Shown: positions 53,926-63,634, numbered from the stretch's first letter. The stretch is DNA of 64,000 nt from CAIKLP01 sp965279595 (GCA_965279595.1 OZ257246.1:1860001-1924000); one strand, 5' to 3'. A program made the numbers and translations. The notes: generated by a model not told the origin, from the sequence alone.

Positions 53926-55770
53926 ATGATTAATAAATATTCAACTATAAGACTAAATAATGACTTTTCAGAATATGTTGATTTTAATAATGAATCGATT
54001 AAAGAAATTAATGGACTTTCATCGATAAATGTTATTGTTGGATCAAATAATTCAAGAAAAAGTAGGTTCATGAGAAAGATAATCAGTATAATGAATTTGG
54101 AGTATAAAGCAACTGCATTACAAAATTTGGATTTGAATACACATTTAGTTGCTATGGAATTATCACTTAGAGCAATATGCATAGATAATAATGTAACTGA
54201 TTTAGTTATAACTAGTAATATTACACCTGGAGTAACTCCTCAAAAGGAAACATTTAATATATTGGATTTTGGAATGCAATTGAAAGATGAATTTTATACA
54301 CTAAATTTTATTGATGAAATAGATTTGAGAATAAAAAAGTTAAATGTACTCAAAAACGGAAGTCGAGTTAGAACAAACTTAAACCCAAATCAAAACGATA
54401 TATTTTATGAAGATATTAAAAGGTTCATAAATAACAATTTAGTGATTTTTGATTTGTTAGAAGAATCTAAAAATTTAGAGATAAATTTCAAGAAGTTTTA
54501 TATACCAATTCTAAGAAGCTTACATTTTTTTAGTATTACTCAAAATAATAAAAGAGAAGATATCTATAAGAATTTAGTTGAGAAAGAATATAATTTAAGT
54601 GAAGACAAAAATAAAGTTGAAATATTTACAGGATTAGCACTTTATGATACTGTTAGAAGCATGTTGCTTGGAGATCCTTCAGAAAGAAAGAAGATCTCAA
54701 ATTATGAAGAGTTTCTAAGTAAGCTGTTTGACGGGAAAAAAGTTTCACTAATTCCTAAGGAAAAAAGCCATGTTTTAAATGTGAAAATTGGGACGAATGA
54801 ACATCCAATTTATGATCTTGGTGATGGAATTCAGAGTCTTATTATTCTTACGTTTCCATTATTTGAAACTTCTCAAGGGATATTTTTTATTGAAGAACCA
54901 GAAATTCATTTGCATCCTGCTTTACAACGGAAATTTATAGAAGTCTTGAAAGAATTCCCACAGCATCAGTATTTTATTACAACTCATTCAAACCATTTTC
55001 TCGATTTAACTCTTGATTATACTGATATATCTGTTTATACTTTTAATGGTAATGAAGAAAAAACGGTTGTTCAACTAGTCAGTCAAGCGGATGAAAATAT
55101 ATTGCAGTTACTTGGTGCAAAAAACTCTTCAGTTTTTCTTACAAACTGTACAATTTGGGTGGAAGGATATACTGATAGGTTATACTTAAGAAAGTATTTA
55201 GAGTTATATCAAGAGAAATATAATATTAAAATTCGAGAAGATATTGACTATTCTTTTGTTGAGTATGGTGGAAGTAATATTACACACTGGTCATTCCTAG
55301 ATTCAAATGATTATCCAACTATTGATGTTGATCGATTATGTGGAAAATCATTTCTAATAACAGATATGGATGGAGATACTAAAATGGAACGAAAAAAAAT
55401 ATTGACGAAAAAACTGAATAACAGGTATTATATGCTTAAATGCAATGAAATTGAAAACAGTTTATCTTTGAAAACACTTCAACGTGTAATTCGAACTTAT
55501 GAAAAAGATGAATCATTTATTATACCAGAATTTGCTAGCGCTGAGCTTCTTGAAAAAAGTAAAATAGGAGAGTTTATTGAAAATCAAATTTTTAAGGGTA
55601 AAAAAATAAAAAGAAAGGGTGGATATAAAGATGATTCTGGTACTATAAAGGACAAAGTTACATTCTGTAAGAAAGCTATTGACAATTTGACTTATGATGA
55701 ACTTTCTGAAAGTGCATTAGTTGTTACAAAAAAAGTAATTGAATTTATTATCTCTCAAAAATTAAATTAG
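53926..55770 (+). CDS. OLD-family ATPase with TOPRIM nuclease domain
   Basis: 614 residues. ABC-type ATPase (1-390): Walker A is GSNNSRKS (39-46), with Arg44 in place of the usual Gly; signature-like DLGDGIQSLIIL; Walker B IFFIEEPEIHLHP (~320); H-loop FITTHSNHF. TOPRIM domain ~405-520: IWVEGYTDRLYLRKYLE supplies the first acidic residue, SFLITDMDGD (~480) the DxD pair, and NEIENSL follows. OLD proteins are DNases found alone or with partners (e.g. Gabija GajA). It is plus-strand, convergent with the unknown 231-aa gene 38 bp away; AT-rich. Confidence 0.85.
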   Translation: MINKYSTIRLNNDFSEYVDFNNESIKEINGLSSINVIVGSNNSRKSRFMRKIISIMNLEYKATALQNLDLNTHLVAMELSLRAICIDNNVTDLVITSNITPGVTPQKETFNILDFGMQLKDEFYTLNFIDEIDLRIKKLNVLKNGSRVRTNLNPNQNDIFYEDIKRFINNNLVIFDLLEESKNLEINFKKFYIPILRSLHFFSITQNNKREDIYKNLVEKEYNLSEDKNKVEIFTGLALYDTVRSMLLGDPSERKKISNYEEFLSKLFDGKKVSLIPKEKSHVLNVKIGTNEHPIYDLGDGIQSLIILTFPLFETSQGIFFIEEPEIHLHPALQRKFIEVLKEFPQHQYFITTHSNHFLDLTLDYTDISVYTFNGNEEKTVVQLVSQADENILQLLGAKNSSVFLTNCTIWVEGYTDRLYLRKYLELYQEKYNIKIREDIDYSFVEYGGSNITHWSFLDSNDYPTIDVDRLCGKSFLITDMDGDTKMERKKILTKKLNNRYYMLKCNEIENSLSLKTLQRVIRTYEKDESFIIPEFASAELLEKSKIGEFIENQIFKGKKIKRKGGYKDDSGTIKDKVTFCKKAIDNLTYDELSESALVVTKKVIEFIISQKLN

Positions 55771-55808
55771 AATGCCCGCACTGGTATATTTTGCATATTA
55801 ATTTAAAA

Positions 55809-56504
55809 TTATCCACCAATTCTTTTTAATATATAATCAAATCCCAATTCAATAAACTTATCAAATAATACATTGAAAGTTTTTAAGCCAATTTTGCGAG
55901 TATATGCCCATATCTTAGATAGACTTTCTGCTACTTGTCTTTTAGTAAGGTTGGTCTGGTTATTTTTCAGGAAGTCAACCTCTTCAATTGCCAATTGCAA
56001 TTCTACTAAATTTCGTTGTGTTTTAATTTCCAATAATCCTTTTTGACAAAAATCTAAATATTTATCGATCACAATCTGTGTTTTGAAATCGTAAGTTTTT
56101 AAGTCTGCGTCAATGTCGTTTAACTCAAACTGAGAAATAAATTCCTCTTGATATTGCTTAATAATTGGGTCATTAAAAATTTCTATTTTATCATATTCCT
56201 CTAATACATTACTCCAATTAGTCAAAGATGGCAATAAAAGATTCAAGTCAATAATTGATTCATGAATTTCAATAATATCCTTGCTTCTAGGATGAAAACT
56301 CACATTCAAACTAATTTTTCTTTCTTTATTGATTGTAAAACCTGTTACAGCATAGAAGAAATTAGACTCAGGATCTTTATCATGAAATAAAAGCAAATTA
56401 TCAGTATTAGAAACTCTCTTATAATATAAATTTTTTATACTATTTACTTCTTGAAGAGTCTTTAATAATGGTATAGGATAATCTTTTTTATTCTTTTTTG
56501 TCAT
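55809..56504 (-). CDS. Hypothetical protein next to the OLD ATPase
   Basis: 231 residues, soluble, no signal peptide. Mixed N-terminal beta part (YYKRVSNTDNLLLFHDKD, SLNVSFHPRSKDIIEIHES) and a helical, charged C-terminus with NLTKRQVAESLSKIWAYTRKIG and a hydrophobic LKTFNVLFDKFIELGFDYIL end. I recognise no family. It ends 38 bp from the OLD gene on the opposite strand; whether it is a partner or a separate gene is unknown. Confidence 0.6.
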   Translation of the reverse strand: MTKKNKKDYPIPLLKTLQEVNSIKNLYYKRVSNTDNLLLFHDKDPESNFFYAVTGFTINKERKISLNVSFHPRSKDIIEIHESIIDLNLLLPSLTNWSNVLEEYDKIEIFNDPIIKQYQEEFISQFELNDIDADLKTYDFKTQIVIDKYLDFCQKGLLEIKTQRNLVELQLAIEEVDFLKNNQTNLTKRQVAESLSKIWAYTRKIGLKTFNVLFDKFIELGFDYILKRIGG

Positions 56505-56678
56505 ATAATGCTTTTTTCAAAGGCTATAGAAATTTTGGGAAATACCTTCTATTTGGTTTTTATTTTTATCAATTTAATTTTTTTCTAGAGCTTTAAATTC
56601 ATTTTTTATACTTTACGGTAAAGTTGTAATCAATTTTTTTCAGAAAAGATAGATTAAATTCAAGCTCCTGTAAGTATA

Positions 56679-56705
56679 AGCACATCCAATCTCAATGGAT
56701 GTGCT
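56679..56705 (+). terminator. Hairpin with T-rich tail (possible terminator or sRNA end)
   Basis: Perfect AGCACATCCA / TGGATGTGCT stem with a 7-nt loop, followed by ACTTTATTTTTG on the plus strand. No plus-strand gene ends within 900 bp, so it could close a small RNA or be a 5' UTR element of the 231-aa gene on the minus strand. The rest of 56505-56890 shows no gene; a CTTTACGGTAAAG palindrome is at 56611-56623. Confidence 0.5.
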
Positions 56706-56890
56706 ACTTTATTTTTGTTTCCCAAATTTTCCAAACTTTTGCAAGTTTAAATACATATCACAATTTTCAATTCTATATTTTTCAGAATGAAAATGCGCTA
56801 TCTAGACATCATTTCCCCAATTCAAAATTCAACACTCCTCACTCAAAAATCAATCTCCCAAAATTCACAACTCCAACCCACGAAGACCCC

Positions 56891-56958
56891 ATTAGTTAAT
56901 TAGCTAATTAGCTAATTAACTAATTAACAAATTACCTAATCAACAAATTAGCTAATTA
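56891..56958. repeat. TTAGCTAATT repeat tract at the aminotransferase 3' end
   Basis: Seven or so TTAGCTAATT/TTAACTAATT words in tandem or near-tandem; the stop codon of the aminotransferase (56956-56958) lies in the last one. The same palindromic word forms the terminators at 36236 and 46996. Confidence 0.7.
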
Positions 56959-58152
56959 AACACGCCCCGGATAAACCTTGAGTGCTTCTTCCAAACATTT
57001 CATCGCACCAACCAAATCTTCTTTTTTCAAAACATAAGCAATACGTACTTCATTTTTTCCAGCACCGGGAGTAGAGTAGAAACCAGTAGCGGGAGCCATC
57101 ATTACAGTTTGTCCTTCATAAGAGAAAGACTCTAACATCCATTGACAGAATTTATCGGAATCATCAATGGGTAAGCGGACTACTGCATAAAATGCACCAC
57201 CGGGGTTCGGACAAAAAACGCCTTCCATTTTATTTAAAGAAGTAACTACTAAATCTCTTCTTTCGGTGTATTCTTTATTAACGGCTTCAAAATATGAAGC
57301 GGGCGTATCAATGGCTGCTTCACCTGCAATTTGGGCAACTGCCGGTGGACTTAATCTTGCTTGAGCAAATTTAAGAGCGGCAGCTAATACTTCTTTGTTT
57401 TTAGTAACCAATGCGCCTAATCTTGCACCGCATGCGCTATAGCGTTTAGAAACCGTGTCTAAAACGATTACGTTTTCTTCTAATCCTGGTAAATGCATTG
57501 GAGAAACAAAAGTCTTTCCGTCATAACAGAATTCTCTATAAGCTTCATCTGAAAAAATAAATAAGTCGTATTTCAAAGCCAATGTTTTCAATGCTTCTAG
57601 CTCTTCTCTGCTATACAAATAACCTGTCGGATTATTTGGATTGCAAATCATAATTGCTTTTGTTTTGGCAGTAATTATTTTTTCAAACTCAGCAATAGGA
57701 GGTAAGGCAAATCCATTTTCAATGGTAGATACAATTGGTTTGATCACCACATCAGACATGCAAGTGAATCCATTATAGTTTGCATAAAAAGGTTCAGGAA
57801 TGATAATCTCATCACCCGCATTTAAGCAACAATTAATGGCAATGGTAATGGCTTCTGATCCGCCAGTAGTAACAATGATATTAGATGCATCTACATCAAA
57901 GCCAACTTTCTGGTAATACTGTGCTAATTTAGCACGGTAACTTGGAACACCTTCTGAATGGGTATAAGCCCAAACTTTAAAATCAATATTTTTAATCGCA
58001 TTCAACATGATCTCCGGAGTTTCAATATCCGGTTGACCAATATTCAAATGATATATTTTTTTTCCTTCTTTTTTAGCTTGGTCAGCATAAGGAACTAATT
58101 TACGAATTGGGGAAGCGGGCATGTTGATACCCTTGTTTGCGATTTTTGGCAT
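56956..58152 (-). CDS. PLP-dependent aminotransferase (aspartate aminotransferase-like)
   Basis: 398 residues, fold type I. The signatures are complete: HLNIGQPDIETPEIM, VTTGGSEAITIAI, CNPNNPTGYLYS, the D-E-A-Y (FSDEAYREFCY) motif and the PLP-binding Lys in TVSKRYSACGARLGAL. The SKRYSACG type is typical of class I aminotransferases of Bacteroidota that act on aspartate/aromatic substrates. Substrate specificity is not certain. The terminator of the DUF1573 gene lies just upstream of its ATG. Confidence 0.93.
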   Translation of the reverse strand: MPKIANKGINMPASPIRKLVPYADQAKKEGKKIYHLNIGQPDIETPEIMLNAIKNIDFKVWAYTHSEGVPSYRAKLAQYYQKVGFDVDASNIIVTTGGSEAITIAINCCLNAGDEIIIPEPFYANYNGFTCMSDVVIKPIVSTIENGFALPPIAEFEKIITAKTKAIMICNPNNPTGYLYSREELEALKTLALKYDLFIFSDEAYREFCYDGKTFVSPMHLPGLEENVIVLDTVSKRYSACGARLGALVTKNKEVLAAALKFAQARLSPPAVAQIAGEAAIDTPASYFEAVNKEYTERRDLVVTSLNKMEGVFCPNPGGAFYAVVRLPIDDSDKFCQWMLESFSYEGQTVMMAPATGFYSTPGAGKNEVRIAYVLKKEDLVGAMKCLEEALKVYPGRV

Positions 58153-58160
58153 AGTTGGTT

Positions 58161-58193
58161 AAAAAAAAAGTCCCGACGAATTTTCGTCGGGAC
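58161..58193 (-). terminator. Intrinsic terminator between the DUF1573 gene and the aminotransferase
   Basis: GTCCCGACGAA / TTCGTCGGGAC, a perfect 11-bp stem, followed on the minus strand by nine T. It is 40 nt after the DUF1573 stop. Confidence 0.92.
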
Positions 58194-58232
58194 AAAAGTC
58201 TTAAAATTTATCAGAAAAATGAAATGATCAGC

Positions 58233-58730
58233 TTATTTAGGTTTGTTCTCTGATGGCATTGCAACATCTTTTTTCACTGGCATTGCTGACTCAGATGAAC
58301 TAGCTGCAGCAGCTTCAGCTTCTACATTTCCTTTAATAAATAATACTTTCTGAGCAGTTTTTGCATTTGAATTAATAGTTACTGCTTTATTGAAATTTCC
58401 TGGACGACCTTTTGAATTGTAAATCGCTGTTACTTTTCCTGACTCTCCTGGTTTAACTGGCTCTTTAGTCCAAGTAGGAGTAGTGCAACCACATGAAGCT
58501 TGAACGTTAGTAATTACTAAAGGCTCTTTTCCAATGTTGGTAAACTTGAAAGTCCACTCAGCTTGAACACCTTCTTTTACCGTTCCAAAATCATGAACTT
58601 CAGTTTCAAATTTGAAATCTGCTTGATTTGGATTAGCTGGTGCCGCAGGTGCTGCTGGAGCTGCAGTTTGTGCCATACTTAAAGTAGCAAATGATGCTAC
58701 TGCGATTAATGATAAAATTAGTTTTTTCAT
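58233..58730 (-). CDS. DUF1573-family secreted protein
   Basis: 165 residues. Signal peptide (LILSLIAVASFATLSMAQ) then a low-complexity APAAPAAPANP stretch. The DUF1573 fold is shown by FETEVHDFGTVKEGVQAEWTFKFTN, the Cys-rich VQASCGCTTPTWTKEPVKPGESG and the Ig-like strand GRPGNFNKAVTINSNA. The CGC motif is characteristic. Ends with an A/S-rich tail. Function unknown; it is terminated by a strong hairpin, so it is a single-gene unit. Confidence 0.9.
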   Translation of the reverse strand: MKKLILSLIAVASFATLSMAQTAAPAAPAAPANPNQADFKFETEVHDFGTVKEGVQAEWTFKFTNIGKEPLVITNVQASCGCTTPTWTKEPVKPGESGKVTAIYNSKGRPGNFNKAVTINSNAKTAQKVLFIKGNVEAEAAAASSSESAMPVKKDVAMPSENKPK

Positions 58731-58836
58731 TTTTTTGTATTGTTTATCTTTTCTTGATTGAATGTTTATGTTACTTATTAGCTAAGCAAACGATTATCTC
58801 GCCGCTATATTATCAAATTTTGTTCCAATTTAGGCA

Positions 58837-61050
58837 TTAGGGATGAATTATCGCTATTTTTTTACGAACTAAAACTGTATTAGTTTCTATTTCAATTGAA
58901 TAGATGCCTGAAAGCCAATTTGAAGTAGAAATTGAAATACTCGGCTCTATTTCCATAAATGTCTTTTCCGCGACTAATTGTCCATTTACTGCAAAACATC
59001 TATAACTTTTTACCTCCATATTATTCGATAAAATAGTCAAATTGTCATTGGCAGGGTTAGGATATACCATTACTTGTTGGTTATTTCTTTCCAATTGGGT
59101 AATCCCAGTTCCATTACCCACCAAAAATTGTTGTCTGATTTCCGTTCCAAAATCTGCAGGAAAAGCTTTGAAAATTACTTTGTCCATATTTCTAAAACGC
59201 ACATATCCACTACCTGCATTATTAGCAAAAAAGTACAAACCATCCTTGCTTAAATCAGTCAACAAAAATTGATAACAACCCGGCAATAAATTCACAGTGT
59301 CTTTTATCAACTTGTTATTTCCAAAGCCTCCATTTGAATGAACCTGATTACCAACCGCATCAATAATTTCATAATTATTTTCTGATCCAATGGCATTGCT
59401 TTTAAATTCAATTACAAATTGTGTTGGAAAATATGGAGCTACTTCAAATTTAGAAGTTTTGCTATTGTTTGCTAAGTCATAATCAATGGGTCCAGCAGAA
59501 GGGTAAGAAACGGTGACTTCAAACTCTCCACTGCTTGTTCCTAAATCGATGGCATCTAATTCAATTTCATCTTTCCCTTGTGATGGTATAAAACCTGAGT
59601 AAGCCATCAATTGCATGGTGACTCCTTTTAATCCATAACTGATTAATAAATTATTGATGGCATTTTTACCATTGTTTTTTACTCTGATTTTTGGTTTGCT
59701 ACAAATTGGATTGACGCGGTTATTACTCCAATGAGTACTTGGTGAAATTATTTCTTCTAAATCAATATCATCTAAACCTTGCACATCTTTATAATAAATA
59801 ACATTGAATGAAATATTATAAGAACATGAGTTATTTCCAACATTGGTAAATGGAGTCATATCCATATCTAAAATTGCAGTCTGTCCTGCACTTACAAATG
59901 AAGTAATATCATGATAAAAAGGACGCACCATTTCTCCCGGACACCAATTGGCTCTATCATATAACCATGTTCCTGGTTGAGGATACAATGGGTTCATTCC
60001 ACAATTATTTTTCCATACATAATTATTGAAACGTTGTGTTCCATTAATCTTGATGTAATTATATTTAGGACAAAATTCTGCACAATCTTCATTGCCTCCA
60101 AAACCGTGTCCAGTTTGTAAAATAATTACTGCCACTTGATTGGCTAATGAATCTATTTTAATTGTTTTTGCTTTTAAATAATTTTCGATAGAGTTGGCCG
60201 GATCACCATAAGGGAAACCACCATAATAAACCTGTTCCACTTTATAAGCTTTTCTAATAGGAGTTCCTTTAATCATGAAGAAATCTAAAGAAACAGTGAA
60301 ACCATCAGAGTAGCCTTCATACTTAACACCAATTTCTACCGAATCATTTAATAAGGAAACATAATCTGTTACATCAACAGTAAAATCTCTAAAAAATCCA
60401 GCTGCTTTATCACCTGAATATGGAGTAATGTAACGTGCAATTTCTATTTGTTCTTTATTCGGACTAAAAGAATAAACCTTCCAATATTTTAATTGATAAA
60501 TGGTATCAGATGCTACTAAAAAAGAATCAGTCACTACACCATTGCTATTGTAATTTTTGTTGTAGTATCCAGCTTTGTATGTCGTCAATGAATCAGTAAT
60601 CATACTAGGTTGTGTAGAATCACTATAGAAATAAATTTTCAAAGCAGGATTAGCTACTGAATCAGTAGCGCTTGTAGTGTTATTAAAAAAATGAGTGTAA
60701 GTGATCGTGTTTTTGATGCCGATAGAATTGACCACTGCATTGTTCACTTTAAACGAAGGGAATTGAGTGATAGTAGTATCAGTCTTTCCAGTTTTACGTT
60801 CAATAAAAACTTTGGTAGTATAATCCCAATCACTACAACCACCAGTAGGGCAACCCAATGTATAAGTCATCAATACTTTTTTAAAGGAACTATCAGCACT
60901 TGGAAATTTTGCTTTTTGCATAAAGTTTCCATACCAGTTCATGTGTACTTGGTTATGGCTGCGCACTTTAATGGTATCAGCTGTGGAGGCAAATGTGTTT
61001 TGACAAAAAAAGCCAATAAGTAAGATTAATAAGTATTTGTTTTTGGACAT
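58837..61050 (-). CDS. PNGase F-like T9SS-secreted protein
   Basis: 737 residues. Signal peptide (LLILLIGFFCQNTFAS). The region ~20-400 resembles the peptide-N-glycosidase F N-terminal/C-terminal pair: KVLMTYTLGCPTGGCSDWDYTTKVFIE and HGFGGNEDCAEFCPKYNYIKING. Cys-rich loops are numerous. Two Ig-like/CARDB-like domains follow, then a T9SS type A domain (VMVYPNPANDNLTIL, ending RKKIAIIHP). It may deglycosylate or bind glycoprotein; catalytic residues were not verified. Confidence 0.7.
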   Translation of the reverse strand: MSKNKYLLILLIGFFCQNTFASTADTIKVRSHNQVHMNWYGNFMQKAKFPSADSSFKKVLMTYTLGCPTGGCSDWDYTTKVFIERKTGKTDTTITQFPSFKVNNAVVNSIGIKNTITYTHFFNNTTSATDSVANPALKIYFYSDSTQPSMITDSLTTYKAGYYNKNYNSNGVVTDSFLVASDTIYQLKYWKVYSFSPNKEQIEIARYITPYSGDKAAGFFRDFTVDVTDYVSLLNDSVEIGVKYEGYSDGFTVSLDFFMIKGTPIRKAYKVEQVYYGGFPYGDPANSIENYLKAKTIKIDSLANQVAVIILQTGHGFGGNEDCAEFCPKYNYIKINGTQRFNNYVWKNNCGMNPLYPQPGTWLYDRANWCPGEMVRPFYHDITSFVSAGQTAILDMDMTPFTNVGNNSCSYNISFNVIYYKDVQGLDDIDLEEIISPSTHWSNNRVNPICSKPKIRVKNNGKNAINNLLISYGLKGVTMQLMAYSGFIPSQGKDEIELDAIDLGTSSGEFEVTVSYPSAGPIDYDLANNSKTSKFEVAPYFPTQFVIEFKSNAIGSENNYEIIDAVGNQVHSNGGFGNNKLIKDTVNLLPGCYQFLLTDLSKDGLYFFANNAGSGYVRFRNMDKVIFKAFPADFGTEIRQQFLVGNGTGITQLERNNQQVMVYPNPANDNLTILSNNMEVKSYRCFAVNGQLVAEKTFMEIEPSISISTSNWLSGIYSIEIETNTVLVRKKIAIIHP

Positions 61051-61133
61051 CTTGAAGGAATTGAGGCGCTAAATTAGTAATATTGAATGAATTTCAATAT
61101 TTTAGAAAATAGCGAAAAGTCCACTTGAATGAT

Positions 61134-61141
61134 TATTTTTG
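61134..61141 (+). promoter_or_regulatory. Predicted -7 box TATTTTTG for the E1 dehydrogenase
   Basis: TATTTTTG fits TAnnTTTG and lies 24 nt before the ATG at 61166. The -33 element is not clear. Confidence 0.5.
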
Positions 61142-61165
61142 CATCATTAAGCTAAAACTCGATTT

Positions 61166-63592
61166 ATGTCAAAAGAGAACAAAGAGTTAGAACCATCAAA
61201 AAAAACTAAACTTTCATTTGAAGATTTCAAAAAAGATGTGATCAATGATTATCGCATTGCCAATGAAAGTAGACAAGCCAGTTTGCTAGGTAGAAAAGAA
61301 GTGTTGACAGGGAAAGCAAAATTTGGAATTTTTGGTGATGGTAAAGAAGTTGCTCAATTGGCAATGGCGAGAAGTTTTCAGAATGGTGATTTCCGTTCAG
61401 GTTATTATCGCGATCAGACATTCATGTTTGCTACGGGAATGTCAAACATCAAAGAATTTTTCGCACAATTATATGCACAACCTGATGTAGAAGCAGAACC
61501 TTGTTCAGCAGGTAGAAGTATGAATGGGCATTTTGGAACAAGAAGCATTAATGATGATGGTACTTGGAAAAATTTATCAGCAATGAAAAATTCATCTGCA
61601 GATATTTCACCAACTGCCGGACAAATGCCGCGTTTAGTGGGTTTGGCATTGGCATCCAAAATATATAGAGAAAATAAAGACTTAGCTTATTTAGATCAGT
61701 TTTCTATCAACGGAAATGAAGTAGCTTTTGGAACTATAGGAAATGCAAGTACTTCAGAAGGTCATTTTTTTGAAGCCATTAATGCTGCAGGTGTTTTACA
61801 AATACCTATGGCCATATCTGTTTGGGATGATGGTTATGGAATTTCTGTACATGCAAAATATCAAACTACAAAAGAAGATATTTCTGAAATATTAAAAGGA
61901 TTTCAGCGTGATGAAAAAGGAAACGGCTATGAAATATTTATAGCGAAGGGTTGGGACTATGCAGAACTTTGTGAAACTTATGAAAAGGCAATTGCACTTT
62001 GTAGAAAAGAGCATGTTCCTGTTTTAATTCATGTGAAAGAAGTGACGCAACCTCAAGGTCATTCAACATCAGGATCACATGAGCGTTACAAATCAAAAGA
62101 AAGATTAGAGTGGGAAGCAGAATATGATTGTTTGAAAAAAATGCGTGAGTGGATGTTGACTTCTGCCATTGCTACTGAAGATGAATTAACTAGCATTGAA
62201 ACGGAAGCGAAGAAATATGTACGTGCTTGTCAGAAAGAAGTATGGGAAGCATTTAATTCACCCATTAAATCAGAGATTGCAGAAGTAAGTAATCTATTGA
62301 TGGAATTAGCATCACATTCAACAAATTCAGCAGCTATAGAAGCATTAGCAAATAAATTACGCAATACCATTGATCCATTCAGACGAGATATTATGGTTGC
62401 TATAAAAGCAGCTATACGTTTGAGTCGTTTCGAAAATTCAGAGGTAAAAACTCAATTGCAGAATTGGTTGAATGCTTATAAAGAAATAAATTTTGATAGA
62501 TATAATTCTTATTTATTTACTGATACAACAGAGGCTGCTTTAAATGTTCCTGTTCGCAAAGCTATTTATTCTGAAGATTCAAAATTATTAGATGGTAGAG
62601 AAATTTTGCAAGCATGTTTTGATGCTGCATTTGCAAGAGATCCAAGAGTAGTTGCCTTTGGTGAAGACTTAGGAAAAATTGGAGATGTGAATCAAGGTTT
62701 CGCTGGCTTGCAAGAAAAGTATGGAGAGATCAGAATTTCTGATACAGGTATTCGCGAAGCCACTATTGTTGGACAAGGAATTGGTTTAGCATTAAGAGGA
62801 TTGAGACCAATTACAGAAATTCAATACTTGGATTATTTATTATATGGAATTCAAACTTTGAGTGATGATTTAGCATCGCTTTCTTATAGAACCAAAGCTG
62901 GACAAAAAGCACCGATGATTATTAGAACTCGTGGACATCGCTTAGAAGGCGTATGGCATTCAGGTTCACCCATTGGTATGATTTTAAATGCTATTAGAGG
63001 CATACATGTTTTAGTGCCTAGAAATATGACGCAAGCTGCAGGATTTTATAATACCATGTTGCAATCTGATGAGCCTGCTTTAATTATTGAGTGTTTAAAT
63101 GGTTACCGTTTAAAAGAATTATTGCCTGATAATATTGGAACATTTACAGTTCCATTAGGAATTCCTGAAATAATGAATGAAGGAAATGATATTACTTTGG
63201 TTACTTATGGTTCTTGTTGCAGAATTGCAGAAGAAGCTATTGTGCTTTTGAATGAAGTAGGTATTAGTGTTGAACTAATTGATGTACAAAGTTTACTTCC
63301 TTTTGATATACATCATTTAATTGTTGATTCAATTAAAAAAACCAATCGTGTTTTATTTTTAGATGAAGATGTACCGGGTGGAGCAACTGCTTTCATCATG
63401 CAACAAGTTTTAGAAGTTCAACAAGCTTATCAATATTTAGATTCAACTCCTAAAACATTAACGGCTCACGCTCATCGCCCAGCTTATGGTACCGATGGCG
63501 ACTACTTTTCTAAACCCAATGCCGAAGATGTTTTTGAAGTAGTTTATGCGATGATGAGTGAAGTGGATCCGGAGAGTTATCCGGGGTTGTAG
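61166..63592 (+). CDS. Fused E1 alpha/beta 2-oxoacid dehydrogenase
   Basis: 808 residues, E1 of a branched-chain 2-oxoacid- or pyruvate-dehydrogenase-type complex with both subunits in one chain. The alpha half (1-400) has the TPP/Mg motif GNASTSEGHFFEAINAAG; the beta half (~470-808) has RDPRVVAFGEDLGKIGDVNQG, RISDTGIREATIVGQGIGLA, and GHRLEGVWHSGSPIGM near its transketolase-pyrimidine domain. Fusion and length match Bacteroidota 2-oxoisovalerate dehydrogenase-type E1. The substrate is not decided by sequence; E2/E3 are not in the window. A hairpin at 63635 follows. Confidence 0.9.
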   Translation: MSKENKELEPSKKTKLSFEDFKKDVINDYRIANESRQASLLGRKEVLTGKAKFGIFGDGKEVAQLAMARSFQNGDFRSGYYRDQTFMFATGMSNIKEFFAQLYAQPDVEAEPCSAGRSMNGHFGTRSINDDGTWKNLSAMKNSSADISPTAGQMPRLVGLALASKIYRENKDLAYLDQFSINGNEVAFGTIGNASTSEGHFFEAINAAGVLQIPMAISVWDDGYGISVHAKYQTTKEDISEILKGFQRDEKGNGYEIFIAKGWDYAELCETYEKAIALCRKEHVPVLIHVKEVTQPQGHSTSGSHERYKSKERLEWEAEYDCLKKMREWMLTSAIATEDELTSIETEAKKYVRACQKEVWEAFNSPIKSEIAEVSNLLMELASHSTNSAAIEALANKLRNTIDPFRRDIMVAIKAAIRLSRFENSEVKTQLQNWLNAYKEINFDRYNSYLFTDTTEAALNVPVRKAIYSEDSKLLDGREILQACFDAAFARDPRVVAFGEDLGKIGDVNQGFAGLQEKYGEIRISDTGIREATIVGQGIGLALRGLRPITEIQYLDYLLYGIQTLSDDLASLSYRTKAGQKAPMIIRTRGHRLEGVWHSGSPIGMILNAIRGIHVLVPRNMTQAAGFYNTMLQSDEPALIIECLNGYRLKELLPDNIGTFTVPLGIPEIMNEGNDITLVTYGSCCRIAEEAIVLLNEVGISVELIDVQSLLPFDIHHLIVDSIKKTNRVLFLDEDVPGGATAFIMQQVLEVQQAYQYLDSTPKTLTAHAHRPAYGTDGDYFSKPNAEDVFEVVYAMMSEVDPESYPGL

Positions 63593-63634
63593 ATTTTATA
63601 AGAAAGTTATTGTTGATTTTTTTTTAATTGTCAT

